Origin: Chitinophagaceae bacterium
GTDB taxonomy: Bacteria > Bacteroidota > Bacteroidia > Chitinophagales > Chitinophagaceae
DNA: 64,000 nucleotides
Direction: 5' to 3'
NCBI GenBank assembly: GCA_016719165.1
Contig: JADKAJ010000002.1
Location: forward strand, 248,001-312,000
Shown here one piece after another: positions 42,152 through 51,895 of the stretch. The notes beneath the pieces were generated by a model. It saw nothing but the letters and a program-made list of their open reading frames with translations, ran no database searches and had not been told where the DNA came from. Every line of letters begins with the position of its first letter. Position 1 is the first letter of the stretch. A program made the position numbers and the translations under genes.

Positions 42152-43519
42152 ATGACATCAAAATGGTCACGCCGTGATATATTACGGTTGGCAGGTTTAT
42201 CAGCTACAGCGCTTCCGCTATCATCCTGGGCCACTAATGAAAATGGTGAAAGAATAATACTGCCGGATAACCCGCAGCACAAAAAATTGAAAAAACCTGT
42301 AACGGCTATTACCCTGGGTGCCGGATCAAGAGGGAATGTGTATGGCAATTATGCCGTTCAATATCCTGACCAGCTTGATATTATTGGTGTAGCAGAACCC
42401 ATTGCTATCCGCAATGAACGCTATACCCAAAAACATAATATAGCGGCAGAAAATCGTTTTCAAACATGGGAAGATGTTTTTAAAAAACCAAAATTTGCAG
42501 ACGCTATTATCATATCAACTCCTGATAACCTTCACTACGGACCGTGTATAGAAGCATTGAAAATGGGTTATGATATATTGCTTGAAAAACCCATTTCCCC
42601 CAGCGAAAAAGAATGCCGTGACATCTTACAATTAGCTAAAAAAACCGGAAGAATTGTGGCCGTATGTCATGTGCTTCGCTATGCGCCTTATTTTATTAAA
42701 CTGAGAGAGCTGATGAACAGCGGTGCTATTGGAGAAGTAGTCAGCATACAACACCTCGAACCGATCGGTCATGTGCACATGAGTCATTCTTATGTACGGG
42801 GCAACTGGCATAACAGCAAAGAAACAACACCGATCATTTTGGCAAAGTCTTGTCATGACCTGGATATATTAAAATGGATGGTCAATCAACCTTCCAAAAA
42901 AATTCAGGCCTTTGGTGACCTGAAGTGGTTTAAAAAAGAAAATGCACCGGAGGGAAGTACGGAACGTTGTACGGATGGTTGCAAAATAGAAGCAGAGTGT
43001 CCTTACTCCGCATTAAGAATTTATCACAGGAACAGAAGCTGGTTGCAGGTACTGGATATGCCGGATGATAAAGAGAAACATGCTGCACATATACTGGAGA
43101 AATTAAAAACCACCAATTACGGCCGCTGTGTGTACCAAATGGATAATGACCAACCCGATCACTACATATGCAATATTCAATTTGAAAATAATATCACTGC
43201 CAGTTTTTCTATGGAAGCACTTACTTCCTATGAAGGCCGCAGAACAAGAGTGATGGGCAGTATGGGTGACATAGTGGGTGACATGAACTCATTTGTGCTT
43301 ACTGACTTCCGCACCGGTAAAAAAACAGAATGGAAACAGAGTACCGACGGACATGGCGGTGGTGATTGGCGGTTGGTAGCAGACTGGATACAAGCTATTG
43401 ATCAGCAAAACCCTTCTATTTTAACTTCTACTATCGATGCTTCTATAGAAAGTCATGTAATGGGGTTTGCGGCGGAGAAAAGCCGGAAAGAGAATAAGGT
43501 GGTGACAATAGAAATGTAA
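42152..43519 (+). CDS. Gfo/Idh/MocA family oxidoreductase with Tat-like signal
   Basis: A 455-residue protein beginning with a twin-arginine-type signal (SRRDILRLAGLSATALPLSSWA), then a Rossmann NAD(P) domain (AITLGAGSRGNVYGNYA) with the conserved LLEKPIS lysine motif, and a C-terminal substrate domain including a Cys cluster (ERCTDGCKIEAEC). Members oxidise or reduce sugars and polyols, and exported forms are common in Bacteroidota glycan degradation. The substrate is unknown. The gene begins 25 bp after the hydrolase remnant. Confidence 0.88.
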   Translation: MTSKWSRRDILRLAGLSATALPLSSWATNENGERIILPDNPQHKKLKKPVTAITLGAGSRGNVYGNYAVQYPDQLDIIGVAEPIAIRNERYTQKHNIAAENRFQTWEDVFKKPKFADAIIISTPDNLHYGPCIEALKMGYDILLEKPISPSEKECRDILQLAKKTGRIVAVCHVLRYAPYFIKLRELMNSGAIGEVVSIQHLEPIGHVHMSHSYVRGNWHNSKETTPIILAKSCHDLDILKWMVNQPSKKIQAFGDLKWFKKENAPEGSTERCTDGCKIEAECPYSALRIYHRNRSWLQVLDMPDDKEKHAAHILEKLKTTNYGRCVYQMDNDQPDHYICNIQFENNITASFSMEALTSYEGRRTRVMGSMGDIVGDMNSFVLTDFRTGKKTEWKQSTDGHGGGDWRLVADWIQAIDQQNPSILTSTIDASIESHVMGFAAEKSRKENKVVTIEM

Positions 43520-43656
43520 GTACATATTCAATTTTTCATGATCATGGTTTAAAAGGTTAAAACAGTAAACCTGGATTGATCCAAAATGAAACTATTGTAA
43601 AGAACAACCGTTTCATTTCCCCCACATTTCCTATCTTCCTTCTTTAATTGCTTGCT

Positions 43657-44720
43657 ATGCACAAATCAAAAATTGCGGGTATTGGTATGTACGTACCCGC
43701 CAATGTCGTTACCAATAATGACCTCCTGAAATACATGGATACCAGTGATGAATGGATCCAGGAACGTACCGGTATCAAAGAACGCCACTATGCCCATCGT
43801 ACGAAGAAACAACGACAACCATGGGAGTGGAAGCCGCCAAAATTGCTATTGAACGGGCAGGGATTACCCCACAGGATATTGACTTTATTGTATTCGCCAC
43901 GTTAAGCCCTGATTATTATTTTCCCGGCTGTGGGGTACTGTTACAACGGGCATTGAAAATGAAAGAAATCGGCGCCCTGGATGTGAGAAACCAATGCTCA
44001 GGGTTCCTGTACGCCTTAAGCGTAGCTGACCAGTTTATCAAAACAGGTATGTATAAAAACATATTGGTAGTGGGTGCAGAAAAACATTCTTTCGGCCTCG
44101 ACCTCAGCACCAGGGGAAGAAATGTGTCCGTAATATTTGGTGATGGCGCCGGTGCAGTTGTTTTGCAACCAACTGATCCATCATCAGGTGCAGGACAAAA
44201 CCAGGGAATATTATCTACGCACCTGCATAGTGATGGAGAATCAGCAGAAATACTGGCCATGTATAACCCGGGCACCCATGCTAATCACTGGAAGGAAGAA
44301 AAATATGCCGACTTTGATGAGGCTGAAATTGCACAGATGTTTTTTAGTCATGCCATGATCGATAATGGACAGATATTCCCGAATATGGACGGACCTGCCG
44401 TTTTCAAAAAAGCTATTGTCAAATTTCCCGAAGTAATATTAGAAGCCCTGAAAGCAAATAACCTGCAAACAGCTGACCTGCAGTTGCTCATTCCTCACCA
44501 GGCCAATCTTCGCATTTCACAGTTTGTACAACAAAAATTGCAGTTAAGAGATGACCAGGTGTATAATAATATTCAGCACTATGGCAATACAACTGCTGCA
44601 TCTGTACCTATCGCCCTTTGTGAGGCATGGGAAAAGGGATTGGTTAAAGAAGGTGATCTAATTTGCCTGGCAGCATTTGGCAGTGGTTTTACCTGGGCCA
44701 GTGCCTTATTAAGATGGTAG
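43657..44720 (+). pseudogene. 3-oxoacyl-ACP synthase III (FabH-like), frameshifted
   Basis: The first frame from the ATG at 43657 encodes a normal FabH start (IAGIGMYVPANVVTNNDL, then GIKERHYAHR). The rest, ETTTTMGVEAAKIAIERAG onward, is in the -1 frame and runs to 44720. The two join within about 43797-43806, where one missing G (ACGGAAGAA to ACGAAGAA) would restore a single chain of about 353 residues. The catalytic triad is intact in the second part: Cys in RNQCSGF, His in IPHQAN, Asn in HYGNTT. So it is either a recent mutation or a sequencing indel. Members condense acyl-CoA with malonyl-ACP; this one resembles the FabH-like paralogs outside the main fab operon. Confidence 0.8.
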
Positions 44721-44793
44721 AATACATCCCCGTTAAGGATCGATTTGCAACTTTTGCCAGCCTGTTCCGGTCATTCAATTACAAGCCTTAAAA

Positions 44794-45216
44794 ATGAAAA
44801 AGTCAATACTTCTTTTTTCCCTGATCGTAATGTCGGTGACTATGCATGCACAACAAACCTGGACTATATCGCACCAGAAAAAAACAGTATTAAAAAATGT
44901 TAGCGAAGACCCCGATAACAATGTTGTTACTATTAGTAAGGCTTTGTTGAACACAACCGGTTGTTTTGTTATTACTTTTAAAGCATATGATACGGCCTTT
45001 ACAAGAACCGTAATGGCCTATGATACTGTACGCAATGGGTTGAAAAACTGGGATGATGTTAAAAAATCAATCTCTATCCCCAATGCAGAATTAAAATCAG
45101 TGATGGCCGGAAAGAATAAAATCAATCTCTATTACTCTGAGATACCAAAAGATCCGGAAAAAGCTGCTGTAATCCGGGTAAGATTAATTCATATCTGTAC
45201 CATTATATTGAAATAA
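44794..45216 (+). CDS. small secreted protein, hypothetical
   Basis: A 140-residue protein with a signal peptide (ending TMHAQ). The mature part, starting QTWTISHQKKTVLKN, is beta-rich with Lys/Asp turns and an AELKSVMAGKNKINLYY segment. I do not recognise the family. It lies 51 bp before the lipid kinase gene on the same strand. Confidence 0.55.
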   Translation: MKKSILLFSLIVMSVTMHAQQTWTISHQKKTVLKNVSEDPDNNVVTISKALLNTTGCFVITFKAYDTAFTRTVMAYDTVRNGLKNWDDVKKSISIPNAELKSVMAGKNKINLYYSEIPKDPEKAAVIRVRLIHICTIILK

Positions 45217-45267
45217 AGGGCAAAGCAATAAAAACACAATAGCATTGATAGTGCTATTTTTGTTATA

Positions 45268-46176
45268 GTGTCCCGCAATATCATCTATATTATCAATCCT
45301 GTTTCCGGTACCAGGACCAAAAAGGATCTGCAGCAGCTAATAGAAAAGAAAACCACGGAAGCCGGAATAAAATTTCAGGTTTTCCCATCAGTGGCCAGCG
45401 GCGACTACGCATTTTTACACCCTATTATCAAGGAACAACAGGTAACAGATATTGTAATTGCCGGAGGTGATGGCACAGTGAGCCAGGCGATAAGCAGCCT
45501 GATGAACTGTGGTGTAAATTTTGGTATCATTCCCTGTGGATCAGGAAACGGATTAGCGTATGCTGCTAAAATTCCCAAGCAACCAGCTAAAGCGCTGGAC
45601 ATTATTTTCAATGGCAAACCAACCGCTATCGATGGGTTTACTATCAATAAGCATTTTGCCTGTATGCTGGCCGGCCTTGGTTTTGATGCCAAAGTAGCTC
45701 ATGATTTTGCAAAACAACCGAAGAGAGGATTAACTACTTACGTAAAACAGGTAATTAAAAATTTTTGGGCTGCAAAAACGTATTTATTTGAGCTTACTAT
45801 TGAAGAGAAAAAATTTATTATTGATGCTTTTTTTATCAGCATTGCCAATAGTAACCAGTTTGGTAATCATTTTACCATCGCCCCCAAAGCCAGTTTAGCA
45901 GACGGGCTTTTAGATATTGTTATTGTAACGCATCAGAACAAACTGAGCTTGTTGTTTCAAACATTTAAGCAGGTGGTTGGGAAAAATAAACTGCAACAAT
46001 CAGCTGTTTTTGAAAACAAAAAAGGGGTTATTTATTTTCAGACAGATAAAATAACTATTGCTAATCAATCAGAAGCTCCTTTGCATATTGACGGAGATCC
46101 GGCAGAAACACCAACCAAAGTCCAGGTTGAAATAAAGAAAAAATGTTTCCGGCTTATTCAACCGACTGATCACTAG
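45268..46176 (+). CDS. diacylglycerol kinase family lipid kinase
   Basis: A 302-residue cytoplasmic or membrane-associated kinase with a likely GTG start (45268), directly giving SRNIIYIINPVSGTR. Features: the NPxSG nucleotide strand, GGDGTVSQAI, PCGSGNGLA, and the C-terminal beta domain ending in HIDGDPAE. YegS/DgkB-type enzymes phosphorylate lipids such as diacylglycerol. The C-terminus overlaps the convergent patatin gene by 23 bp. TATTTTTG (45255-45262) is a possible -7 element just upstream. Confidence 0.88.
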   Translation: MSRNIIYIINPVSGTRTKKDLQQLIEKKTTEAGIKFQVFPSVASGDYAFLHPIIKEQQVTDIVIAGGDGTVSQAISSLMNCGVNFGIIPCGSGNGLAYAAKIPKQPAKALDIIFNGKPTAIDGFTINKHFACMLAGLGFDAKVAHDFAKQPKRGLTTYVKQVIKNFWAAKTYLFELTIEEKKFIIDAFFISIANSNQFGNHFTIAPKASLADGLLDIVIVTHQNKLSLLFQTFKQVVGKNKLQQSAVFENKKGVIYFQTDKITIANQSEAPLHIDGDPAETPTKVQVEIKKKCFRLIQPTDH

Positions 46177-48424
46177 CCGAAACAGACTCCCTGAAAACTC
46201 TTTGTGAAAATAACTGTAATAGTTTATTGAATCCTTGCTGGTTGATGTCAGAATTGATAGAGCTGATAATATCTTTCTCTTCCCTGCGGGTCAGATGAAA
46301 ATTTAAAGCCGCTTTGTTCTCCTGGTTACTGGAAGCATATTGAAAAGCTACTTTGAAAACAGGTGTTGCAGTTGTTGTAGTGAAGTAATCAAGCAGGTCA
46401 TTTTGAGAATACTCCATCATCTTAAACCAGTTGTGCTGAAGGAGCAAGAATGGCTTGGTCGCATGATCGGTTATATCATCAGAGAGATAAGGATTTTCCC
46501 AACCCCCCGCCTGCCTGTCCCTGATCTGGATCACTACCACTCCACTTGTATTTTCCTTTATCCAGTCATCAAAAGAAGATAAGAAACGGAGTGTAGTTTC
46601 CTGGCCATAATTGTCCCGCAAACCAGCATCCATCACGTCTATTACCGGATTGGAAGGGAGCCATACATTCGGCAATACAATCGGGAAGGTTGCATTCATC
46701 CGTAATGCCGACAGCATCCTGATATTATAGGGATCCTGCTTATTAAAAAAGGAAACAAAGTCAACAGCATCAGGATCTGCTACAGGAATCTTTGAAGAAT
46801 CTGACTGACCCTGCATCATAAATCGTACGGGCTGTGTGGAGATGATCATTTTACGGCTATCCCTAGTTATCACCGAATTAAAAAACATTAATGGGATCTT
46901 TGCTGATTTTTCAACATCTACATAATCTCCCAATTGTTTATTCAGAAACCCTCTTGTATTCTCGTTCAGCTTCTGTTCAAACGCATAGCCCCTGTCTTTT
47001 ACATACCGGTAAGGGCCCACCGAAAATTTTTGTGCCGGCGCAATCAAATCCCTGGCAAAAAATGAAGTAAATAACGGGTTCAGTAAATCACCTGCAATAT
47101 CATCAATGTATTGCTTGTTCTGCAACCGGATATTATCGCCCTGCAATTTCCTGAGGTATAATTCCCTGAAGTAAGCGGCGCCTATCATTCCTCCTGATGC
47201 GCCGTTGATCAGGAATGTTTTTTTCATAATTTCTCCGTTGGTGATACTGTCAAGATGCTGCAGTACCCCCATAGTAAATGTAGCACTGCGGTGCCCTCCC
47301 CCGCTTGTGTTGATCAGCACCAGCAAGGGCTTAACAGTTTCCTGTTTCTTCTTCCAGGCATTCAGTACCGTGATCATGTTCTGCCTGTCCGCTTCCACAT
47401 TCTCTTTACTGCACAGAGTGAGTAATCCTTCTTTTGTATAAGCTGGCCGTTCATTCTTATTCCAGTAATCAAGACCATACGCTTTATTACGGGGATCTAT
47501 AAGGTCAAGCTTATAAAATACATTGAGCAATATAACAAGACCTACCAGGTAAGGTATACTCCAGCTTTGCAGGAAATAGGTAATAGCGCCAGCCACACCT
47601 ATCAAGATGGAAAAGAAAATGGTAATGCTCCCTGCCGCTGGTAATTGGAAAAAGGGGTAATCAAGGAAAAAACCAATCAGGATCAGGAACAGGAAAGCCG
47701 CAAACACAGATAGAATGGCTGCAAAGTGATGCCCCCTGAACATAGATTCAACAAATTCCTCTGTATAATGTGATACGTCCCTGGCAGGCTTCAACCGAAA
47801 AGGTGTCTCGAGATAAGAATTTACTTTTATCAACGGCTTATCGTGATACACTTCTTTTATTATGCCTAAATGGGTGATATAGTTTTTCGGCTCTGCAATA
47901 ACAGGCATCATCCGCTGAAGAATAGAACGGTCGGCCCTGAAAAAATAGATAAGCGATGCGGCCAGAATGAAAATAAACCCGCTTGTAAAACCACCGAAAA
48001 AGAAAAGTATTTCAGTTCTGGGTACCAACTCCTTAAAATGAACAAAATGATAAGCCTTGAAAAAATAAAAGACCAAGAATAACCCGGGAATGATTGAATT
48101 ATTGATGCAAAATTTTAAGAACGGATTAGTTGCTGCCGCTAAAAAACGAAAATGACGGCTGAAAAGAATAAAGGAGGTAATGTTCCAGCTCATGATAAAC
48201 ATGCCTACAGAGGCTCCTACTATTGCATAGCTGATAGAGTTTACATTACCCAGGTACTCTGGTGCCAGGTATAAAGAATCCGCTCCGAAAGTTTTCATAA
48301 AAGTACCGTTTACGGTACTGAACAGAATGACCCAGAACAATAATAACACCTGGTACTTCCTGAAATGCAGGAATAATAATTGTATAGGGAAAGAATAATA
48401 AAATCCTTTTAGCCAGGCTTTCAT
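46154..48424 (-). CDS. multi-span membrane protein with patatin-like phospholipase domain
   Basis: 756 residues: an N-terminal half with about seven membrane spans (to about 330), then a patatin domain. Patatin features seen: oxyanion loop GGGHRSATF, the nucleophile motif INGASGGMIG (GxSxG type) and the dyad Asp in VMDAGLRDNYG. It would act as a lipid acyl hydrolase at the inner membrane. Fusion of a seven-span module to patatin is unusual compared with soluble or barrel-linked patatins, and the membrane part may present lipid substrate. Confidence 0.8.
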   Translation of the reverse strand: MKAWLKGFYYSFPIQLLFLHFRKYQVLLLFWVILFSTVNGTFMKTFGADSLYLAPEYLGNVNSISYAIVGASVGMFIMSWNITSFILFSRHFRFLAAATNPFLKFCINNSIIPGLFLVFYFFKAYHFVHFKELVPRTEILFFFGGFTSGFIFILAASLIYFFRADRSILQRMMPVIAEPKNYITHLGIIKEVYHDKPLIKVNSYLETPFRLKPARDVSHYTEEFVESMFRGHHFAAILSVFAAFLFLILIGFFLDYPFFQLPAAGSITIFFSILIGVAGAITYFLQSWSIPYLVGLVILLNVFYKLDLIDPRNKAYGLDYWNKNERPAYTKEGLLTLCSKENVEADRQNMITVLNAWKKKQETVKPLLVLINTSGGGHRSATFTMGVLQHLDSITNGEIMKKTFLINGASGGMIGAAYFRELYLRKLQGDNIRLQNKQYIDDIAGDLLNPLFTSFFARDLIAPAQKFSVGPYRYVKDRGYAFEQKLNENTRGFLNKQLGDYVDVEKSAKIPLMFFNSVITRDSRKMIISTQPVRFMMQGQSDSSKIPVADPDAVDFVSFFNKQDPYNIRMLSALRMNATFPIVLPNVWLPSNPVIDVMDAGLRDNYGQETTLRFLSSFDDWIKENTSGVVVIQIRDRQAGGWENPYLSDDITDHATKPFLLLQHNWFKMMEYSQNDLLDYFTTTTATPVFKVAFQYASSNQENKAALNFHLTRREEKDIISSINSDINQQGFNKLLQLFSQRVFRESVSASDQSVE

Positions 48425-48498
48425 GAACGTGGAAATGGTTGTAACTTAAAAATACTGATTATTGACTGGGAAGTCAAATAAGCAAGCGAATGAAAATG

Positions 48499-49569
48499 TT
48501 AATTAGCAGCTTTGCTGCGTACAATGAACAATATCCATACAAGGGATAATAACAGTAACATAGCGACAAACTGATGTAATTGTGCCATCCATTCAAAAAC
48601 ACCCCATTGGTTAGGGATTATTTTTATACTGGTCAGCACAGAGAATAGGCCAAGTACTACTTGTATAAATACCAATAAAAGCGGCCACCAGCGGGTTTTA
48701 TTATAAAGTGAAGAGCCCGGGGTTTTATACAGTTTCAGCGTAAGAAATAGTACCAGCCCCAACAGGATATAAGCCAATCCACGATGGATAAAATGAATAG
48801 TGATCTTATTATCGACCAGGTTCAGTAATCCATGCTCATTACCCATCATACCGGGAGGAAAAAGATAGCCATTGATATCCGGCCAGGTTGGCGCTGCAGT
48901 TGCTGCTTTATGACCCGCCATAAAAGCTCCATAAACCAGTTGCACTACCAGTACTGCCATTATTAACAATGTAAAATTTCTGATTGACCTGCTAATAACA
49001 AATTTTTTATCCGGCACCAACAATTCCATGGCAAACCAAAAAGTATAACTCAGCAAGCCCAGGGCAAAAATAAAATGCAAAGCCAGTTTTGTTGGTTTTA
49101 CATAGATAGCATCCCCGGTTAATCCGCTTGCTACCATTATCCATCCGATAGCACCCTGTAAAGCCCCCAGTAAAAAAAGGATGATCATAGGCTTCACCAT
49201 CGCCGGCTTGAAGCGCCGCTGGATTAAAAAGATAATAAAAGGAACAGCGAATACAACTCCGATCAACCGGGCCCAGAAACGATGAAACCATTCCCAGAAA
49301 AAAATGAATTTGAAATCTTTGAGTGTAAAATCAAAATTGAGCAGGTTGAACTGCGGTGTTTGCCTGTATTTTTCAAATTCAGTGAACCACTGCTGTTCAC
49401 TCATTGGTGGCAAGGTTCCCGTAACAACATTCCATTCGGTAATAGAAAGCCCTGAACCTGTGAGCCGGGTAATACCACCCAGCAAAATCTGTACAATTAT
49501 CATTCCAACCCCAATCAGCAGCCATGTGGCTACTGGCTTTGAAGAACGATCTGTTAACTCATTTGTCAT
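48499..49569 (-). CDS. ctaA: heme A synthase (COX15/CtaA family)
   Basis: A 356-residue inner-membrane enzyme that oxidises the methyl group of heme O to make heme A for cytochrome oxidase. About eight spans with the family motifs GGITRLTGSGLSITEW, a first His in WFHRFWARLIG, MAGHKAATAAPTWPDING, HFIHRGLAYILLG and MAQLHQFVAM. Length and order fit COX15-type proteins. A -7 element TAACTTTG (49585-49578, minus) ends 8 nt before the ATG. Divergent from rnhB. Confidence 0.92.
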   Translation of the reverse strand: MTNELTDRSSKPVATWLLIGVGMIIVQILLGGITRLTGSGLSITEWNVVTGTLPPMSEQQWFTEFEKYRQTPQFNLLNFDFTLKDFKFIFFWEWFHRFWARLIGVVFAVPFIIFLIQRRFKPAMVKPMIILFLLGALQGAIGWIMVASGLTGDAIYVKPTKLALHFIFALGLLSYTFWFAMELLVPDKKFVISRSIRNFTLLIMAVLVVQLVYGAFMAGHKAATAAPTWPDINGYLFPPGMMGNEHGLLNLVDNKITIHFIHRGLAYILLGLVLFLTLKLYKTPGSSLYNKTRWWPLLLVFIQVVLGLFSVLTSIKIIPNQWGVFEWMAQLHQFVAMLLLLSLVWILFIVRSKAAN

Positions 49570-49644
49570 TGCGGATGCAAAGTTAGCGGCGGATCTTTGC
49601 CCGAAATACTTTTTGTTGAGTATTATTTAGCAAATTGCGATCAA

Positions 49645-50274
49645 ATGTTACTCTCTTTTTACCAGGATAAGCTTACTGAAGCAGGCTGCGATGAAGCAGG
49701 AAGAGGTTGTTTTGCCGGACCAGTCTTTGCAGCTGCGGTTATACTGCCGGTAAATTTTTATCACCCTTTATTAAACGATTCCAAGCTGCTTTCAGAAAAC
49801 CACCGGAATCAACTGCGTCCTGTTATTGAAAGAGAAGCGGTCTCTTTTGCCGTAGCCAGTATTGATAATGAGGAAATAGACCAGATCAATATCCTGAAAG
49901 CATCCTTTAAAGCTATGCACCTGGCATTGGATAATTTAAAAAAGAGACCGCAACTGCTATTGATTGATGGCAACCGCTTTATTGCCTATAAGAAAATTCC
50001 GCACCAGTGTTTTGTAAAAGGTGATAGCCGTTTTGCTTCCATTGCGGCAGCCAGCATCCTCGCCAAAACGTACAGAGATGAATGGATGCAACAACTGCAT
50101 AGAGAGTTTCCACACTATAGCTGGGACCGGAATAAAGGATATGGTACAGCTACTCATCGAAAAGCAATTGAAGAATTTGGCTTGTGCAAATATCACCGGA
50201 AGAGCTTCCGATTATTTCCTGTTCAAACTGAACTATTTGAAACTGGTCAAAACGATACCTATAAATCATCTTAA
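49645..50274 (+). CDS. rnhB: ribonuclease HII
   Basis: A 209-residue cytoplasmic nuclease that removes ribonucleotides from DNA. The ATG at 49645 was chosen since the upstream codons add a non-conserved tail. Active site: AGCDEAGRGCFAGPV (Asp-Glu-Gly motif), LLIDGNRF with the third acid, and the later SRFASIAAASILAKTYRDE. The length fits the family. Its 3' end overlaps the convergent YciO/Sua5 gene by 4 bp. Confidence 0.94.
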   Translation: MLLSFYQDKLTEAGCDEAGRGCFAGPVFAAAVILPVNFYHPLLNDSKLLSENHRNQLRPVIEREAVSFAVASIDNEEIDQINILKASFKAMHLALDNLKKRPQLLLIDGNRFIAYKKIPHQCFVKGDSRFASIAAASILAKTYRDEWMQQLHREFPHYSWDRNKGYGTATHRKAIEEFGLCKYHRKSFRLFPVQTELFETGQNDTYKSS

Positions 50275-50879
50275 TTCTCCCATTCACCTAATCCCTGCCG
50301 TATCAGTATGGGTTCACTCCCGGTAAAATCCACAATTGTTGAGGGAATCGTTCCCCCGATACCTCCATCGACCACATAATCCACTTCATTCCTGAAATTC
50401 TCATACATCACTTCCGGATCAGTATAATCTTCCACCATTTCCCCGGGCAGCGAAGCGCTGAGAATGGGACGGCCGAGTTCATTAATAATGGCCATCGCAA
50501 TATTGTTATCAGGAATCCGTAACCCAATAGTATCTTTTTTGCTTTGCAGAATTTTGGGCACCATTTTACTGGCTGGCAAAATAAAAGTGTACGGGCCGGG
50601 CAAGTGGTCCTTCAGCAACCGGTATACAGGGTTAGATATAGGCTTTACATATTCACTGAGATGTGATAAATCACTGCAAACAAAAGACAGTTGTGCTTTA
50701 CGGGGCTCAACTTTTTTTATACGGCAAATTCTTTCAACCGCCTTTTGTTGTAAAATATCGCATCCTAACCCATAAACGGTGTCGGTTGGATAAATAATCA
50801 CACCCCCTTGTTGCAGGCTTTCCACGATTTGCTTTATCAATCGTGGTGGTGGGTTTTTGGGATGAATTTGAAGTAACAT
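50271..50879 (-). CDS. L-threonylcarbamoyladenylate synthase family protein (YciO/Sua5/YrdC)
   Basis: A 202-residue protein starting at the ATG at 50879, with the YrdC-like RNA-binding fold: GGVIIYPTDTVYGLGCD, KKVEPRKAQLSFVC, GPYTFILPAS, GLRIPD and LSASLPGEM. Sua5/TsaC enzymes make threonylcarbamoyl-AMP for the t6A37 tRNA modification. The lack of a Sua5 C-terminal domain and several substitutions point to the YciO subgroup, whose role is less certain. So the exact activity is open. Confidence 0.85.
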   Translation of the reverse strand: MLLQIHPKNPPPRLIKQIVESLQQGGVIIYPTDTVYGLGCDILQQKAVERICRIKKVEPRKAQLSFVCSDLSHLSEYVKPISNPVYRLLKDHLPGPYTFILPASKMVPKILQSKKDTIGLRIPDNNIAMAIINELGRPILSASLPGEMVEDYTDPEVMYENFRNEVDYVVDGGIGGTIPSTIVDFTGSEPILIRQGLGEWEN

Positions 50880-50984
50880 GAGCAAACGTTCTTTTTAAAA
50901 ATACATGGTTTTGCCAGAAATCCCGCCTTCGTTGGTATTTGACTTACAATTTGTAATTTGGTCACTACTAAAAAACTGCTGACT

Positions 50985-51863
50985 ATGCAATTAAAACCAG
51001 TTGCCGTTTTTGATTCCATTGATCCGGAAGTGTTCAAAAAAGAATACTATGAACCCTGTCTACCTGTAGTTATAAAAAACCTGGCTAAAGACTGGCCGGC
51101 TTACTCCAAATGGAACTGGGATTATTTCAAGCAACTCGTTGGCCAGAAAAAAGTGCCCTTATACAATAATGTGAAAAGCGATGCTTATACTCCTATCAAC
51201 ACAGCTGACGATTACAAAACATTTGGCGAATATATAGACATGATAAGCAGCGGCCCTGCTGCATGGCGGATTTTCCTGTTTAACATTTTCGACCATGCCC
51301 CGCAGTTAATCAATGACTTTACCTGGCCTGAACACCTGATGAAAGGCTTTGTAAAAAAATACCCGATGTTATTTACCGGTGGTGCCAGCAGCATAACCCA
51401 TATGCATTTTGATATTGACATGTCGCATATCCTGCATACACAATTCTGCGGACGGAAAAGGGTACTCATGTTTCCCTACCAGGAACAATATAAACTCTAC
51501 CGAAAACCATGGGAAGTTCTTAGCCTCGCTGATTTTTCCAACTATTATATAGATGGCAAAGTGGATTATGAAAAATTCCCTGCACTTAAACTGGCCGAAG
51601 GTCATGATTTTATTCTGGAACCGGGAGATACCTTATTTATGCCCGCAGGATACTGGCATCATATGGAATATCTTGATAGTGGCTTTGCCATGAGCCTGAG
51701 AGCACTGCAACCCTCCGTTACCGGAAAACTAAGGGGTGCCTGGAATTTATTTGGTATGCGCAGCATTGATACCGTGATGAAAAAAACGGTACCAAAATGG
51801 TGGTATGAAAGAAAAGAGAAAAGAGTTTTTGAGAATGCGGCGAGAGTGCTCGCCAGCAATTGA
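50985..51863 (+). CDS. cupin-like JmjC domain protein
   Basis: A 292-residue cytoplasmic protein of the JmjC/cupin 8 family (Fe(II)/2-oxoglutarate hydroxylases). Metal ligands seen: HFDIDMSH in place of the HxD motif and a distal His in MPAGYWHHMEYL; a KR pair and GRKRVLMFPY follow the first motif. The ATG at 50985 was chosen because the upstream TTG codon adds residues without domain similarity. Relatives hydroxylate ribosomal proteins or other polypeptides; this substrate is unknown. Confidence 0.85.
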   Translation: MQLKPVAVFDSIDPEVFKKEYYEPCLPVVIKNLAKDWPAYSKWNWDYFKQLVGQKKVPLYNNVKSDAYTPINTADDYKTFGEYIDMISSGPAAWRIFLFNIFDHAPQLINDFTWPEHLMKGFVKKYPMLFTGGASSITHMHFDIDMSHILHTQFCGRKRVLMFPYQEQYKLYRKPWEVLSLADFSNYYIDGKVDYEKFPALKLAEGHDFILEPGDTLFMPAGYWHHMEYLDSGFAMSLRALQPSVTGKLRGAWNLFGMRSIDTVMKKTVPKWWYERKEKRVFENAARVLASN

Positions 51864-51895
51864 TTCGCAATAGAATGGATGCTGTAAACCTTAGT

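Noticed and set aside
43797..43806. Programmed frameshift in the FabH-like gene
   Set aside because: The ACG AAG AAA context does not allow re-pairing after a -1 slip and there is no stop codon or hairpin nearby; a lost G is simpler.
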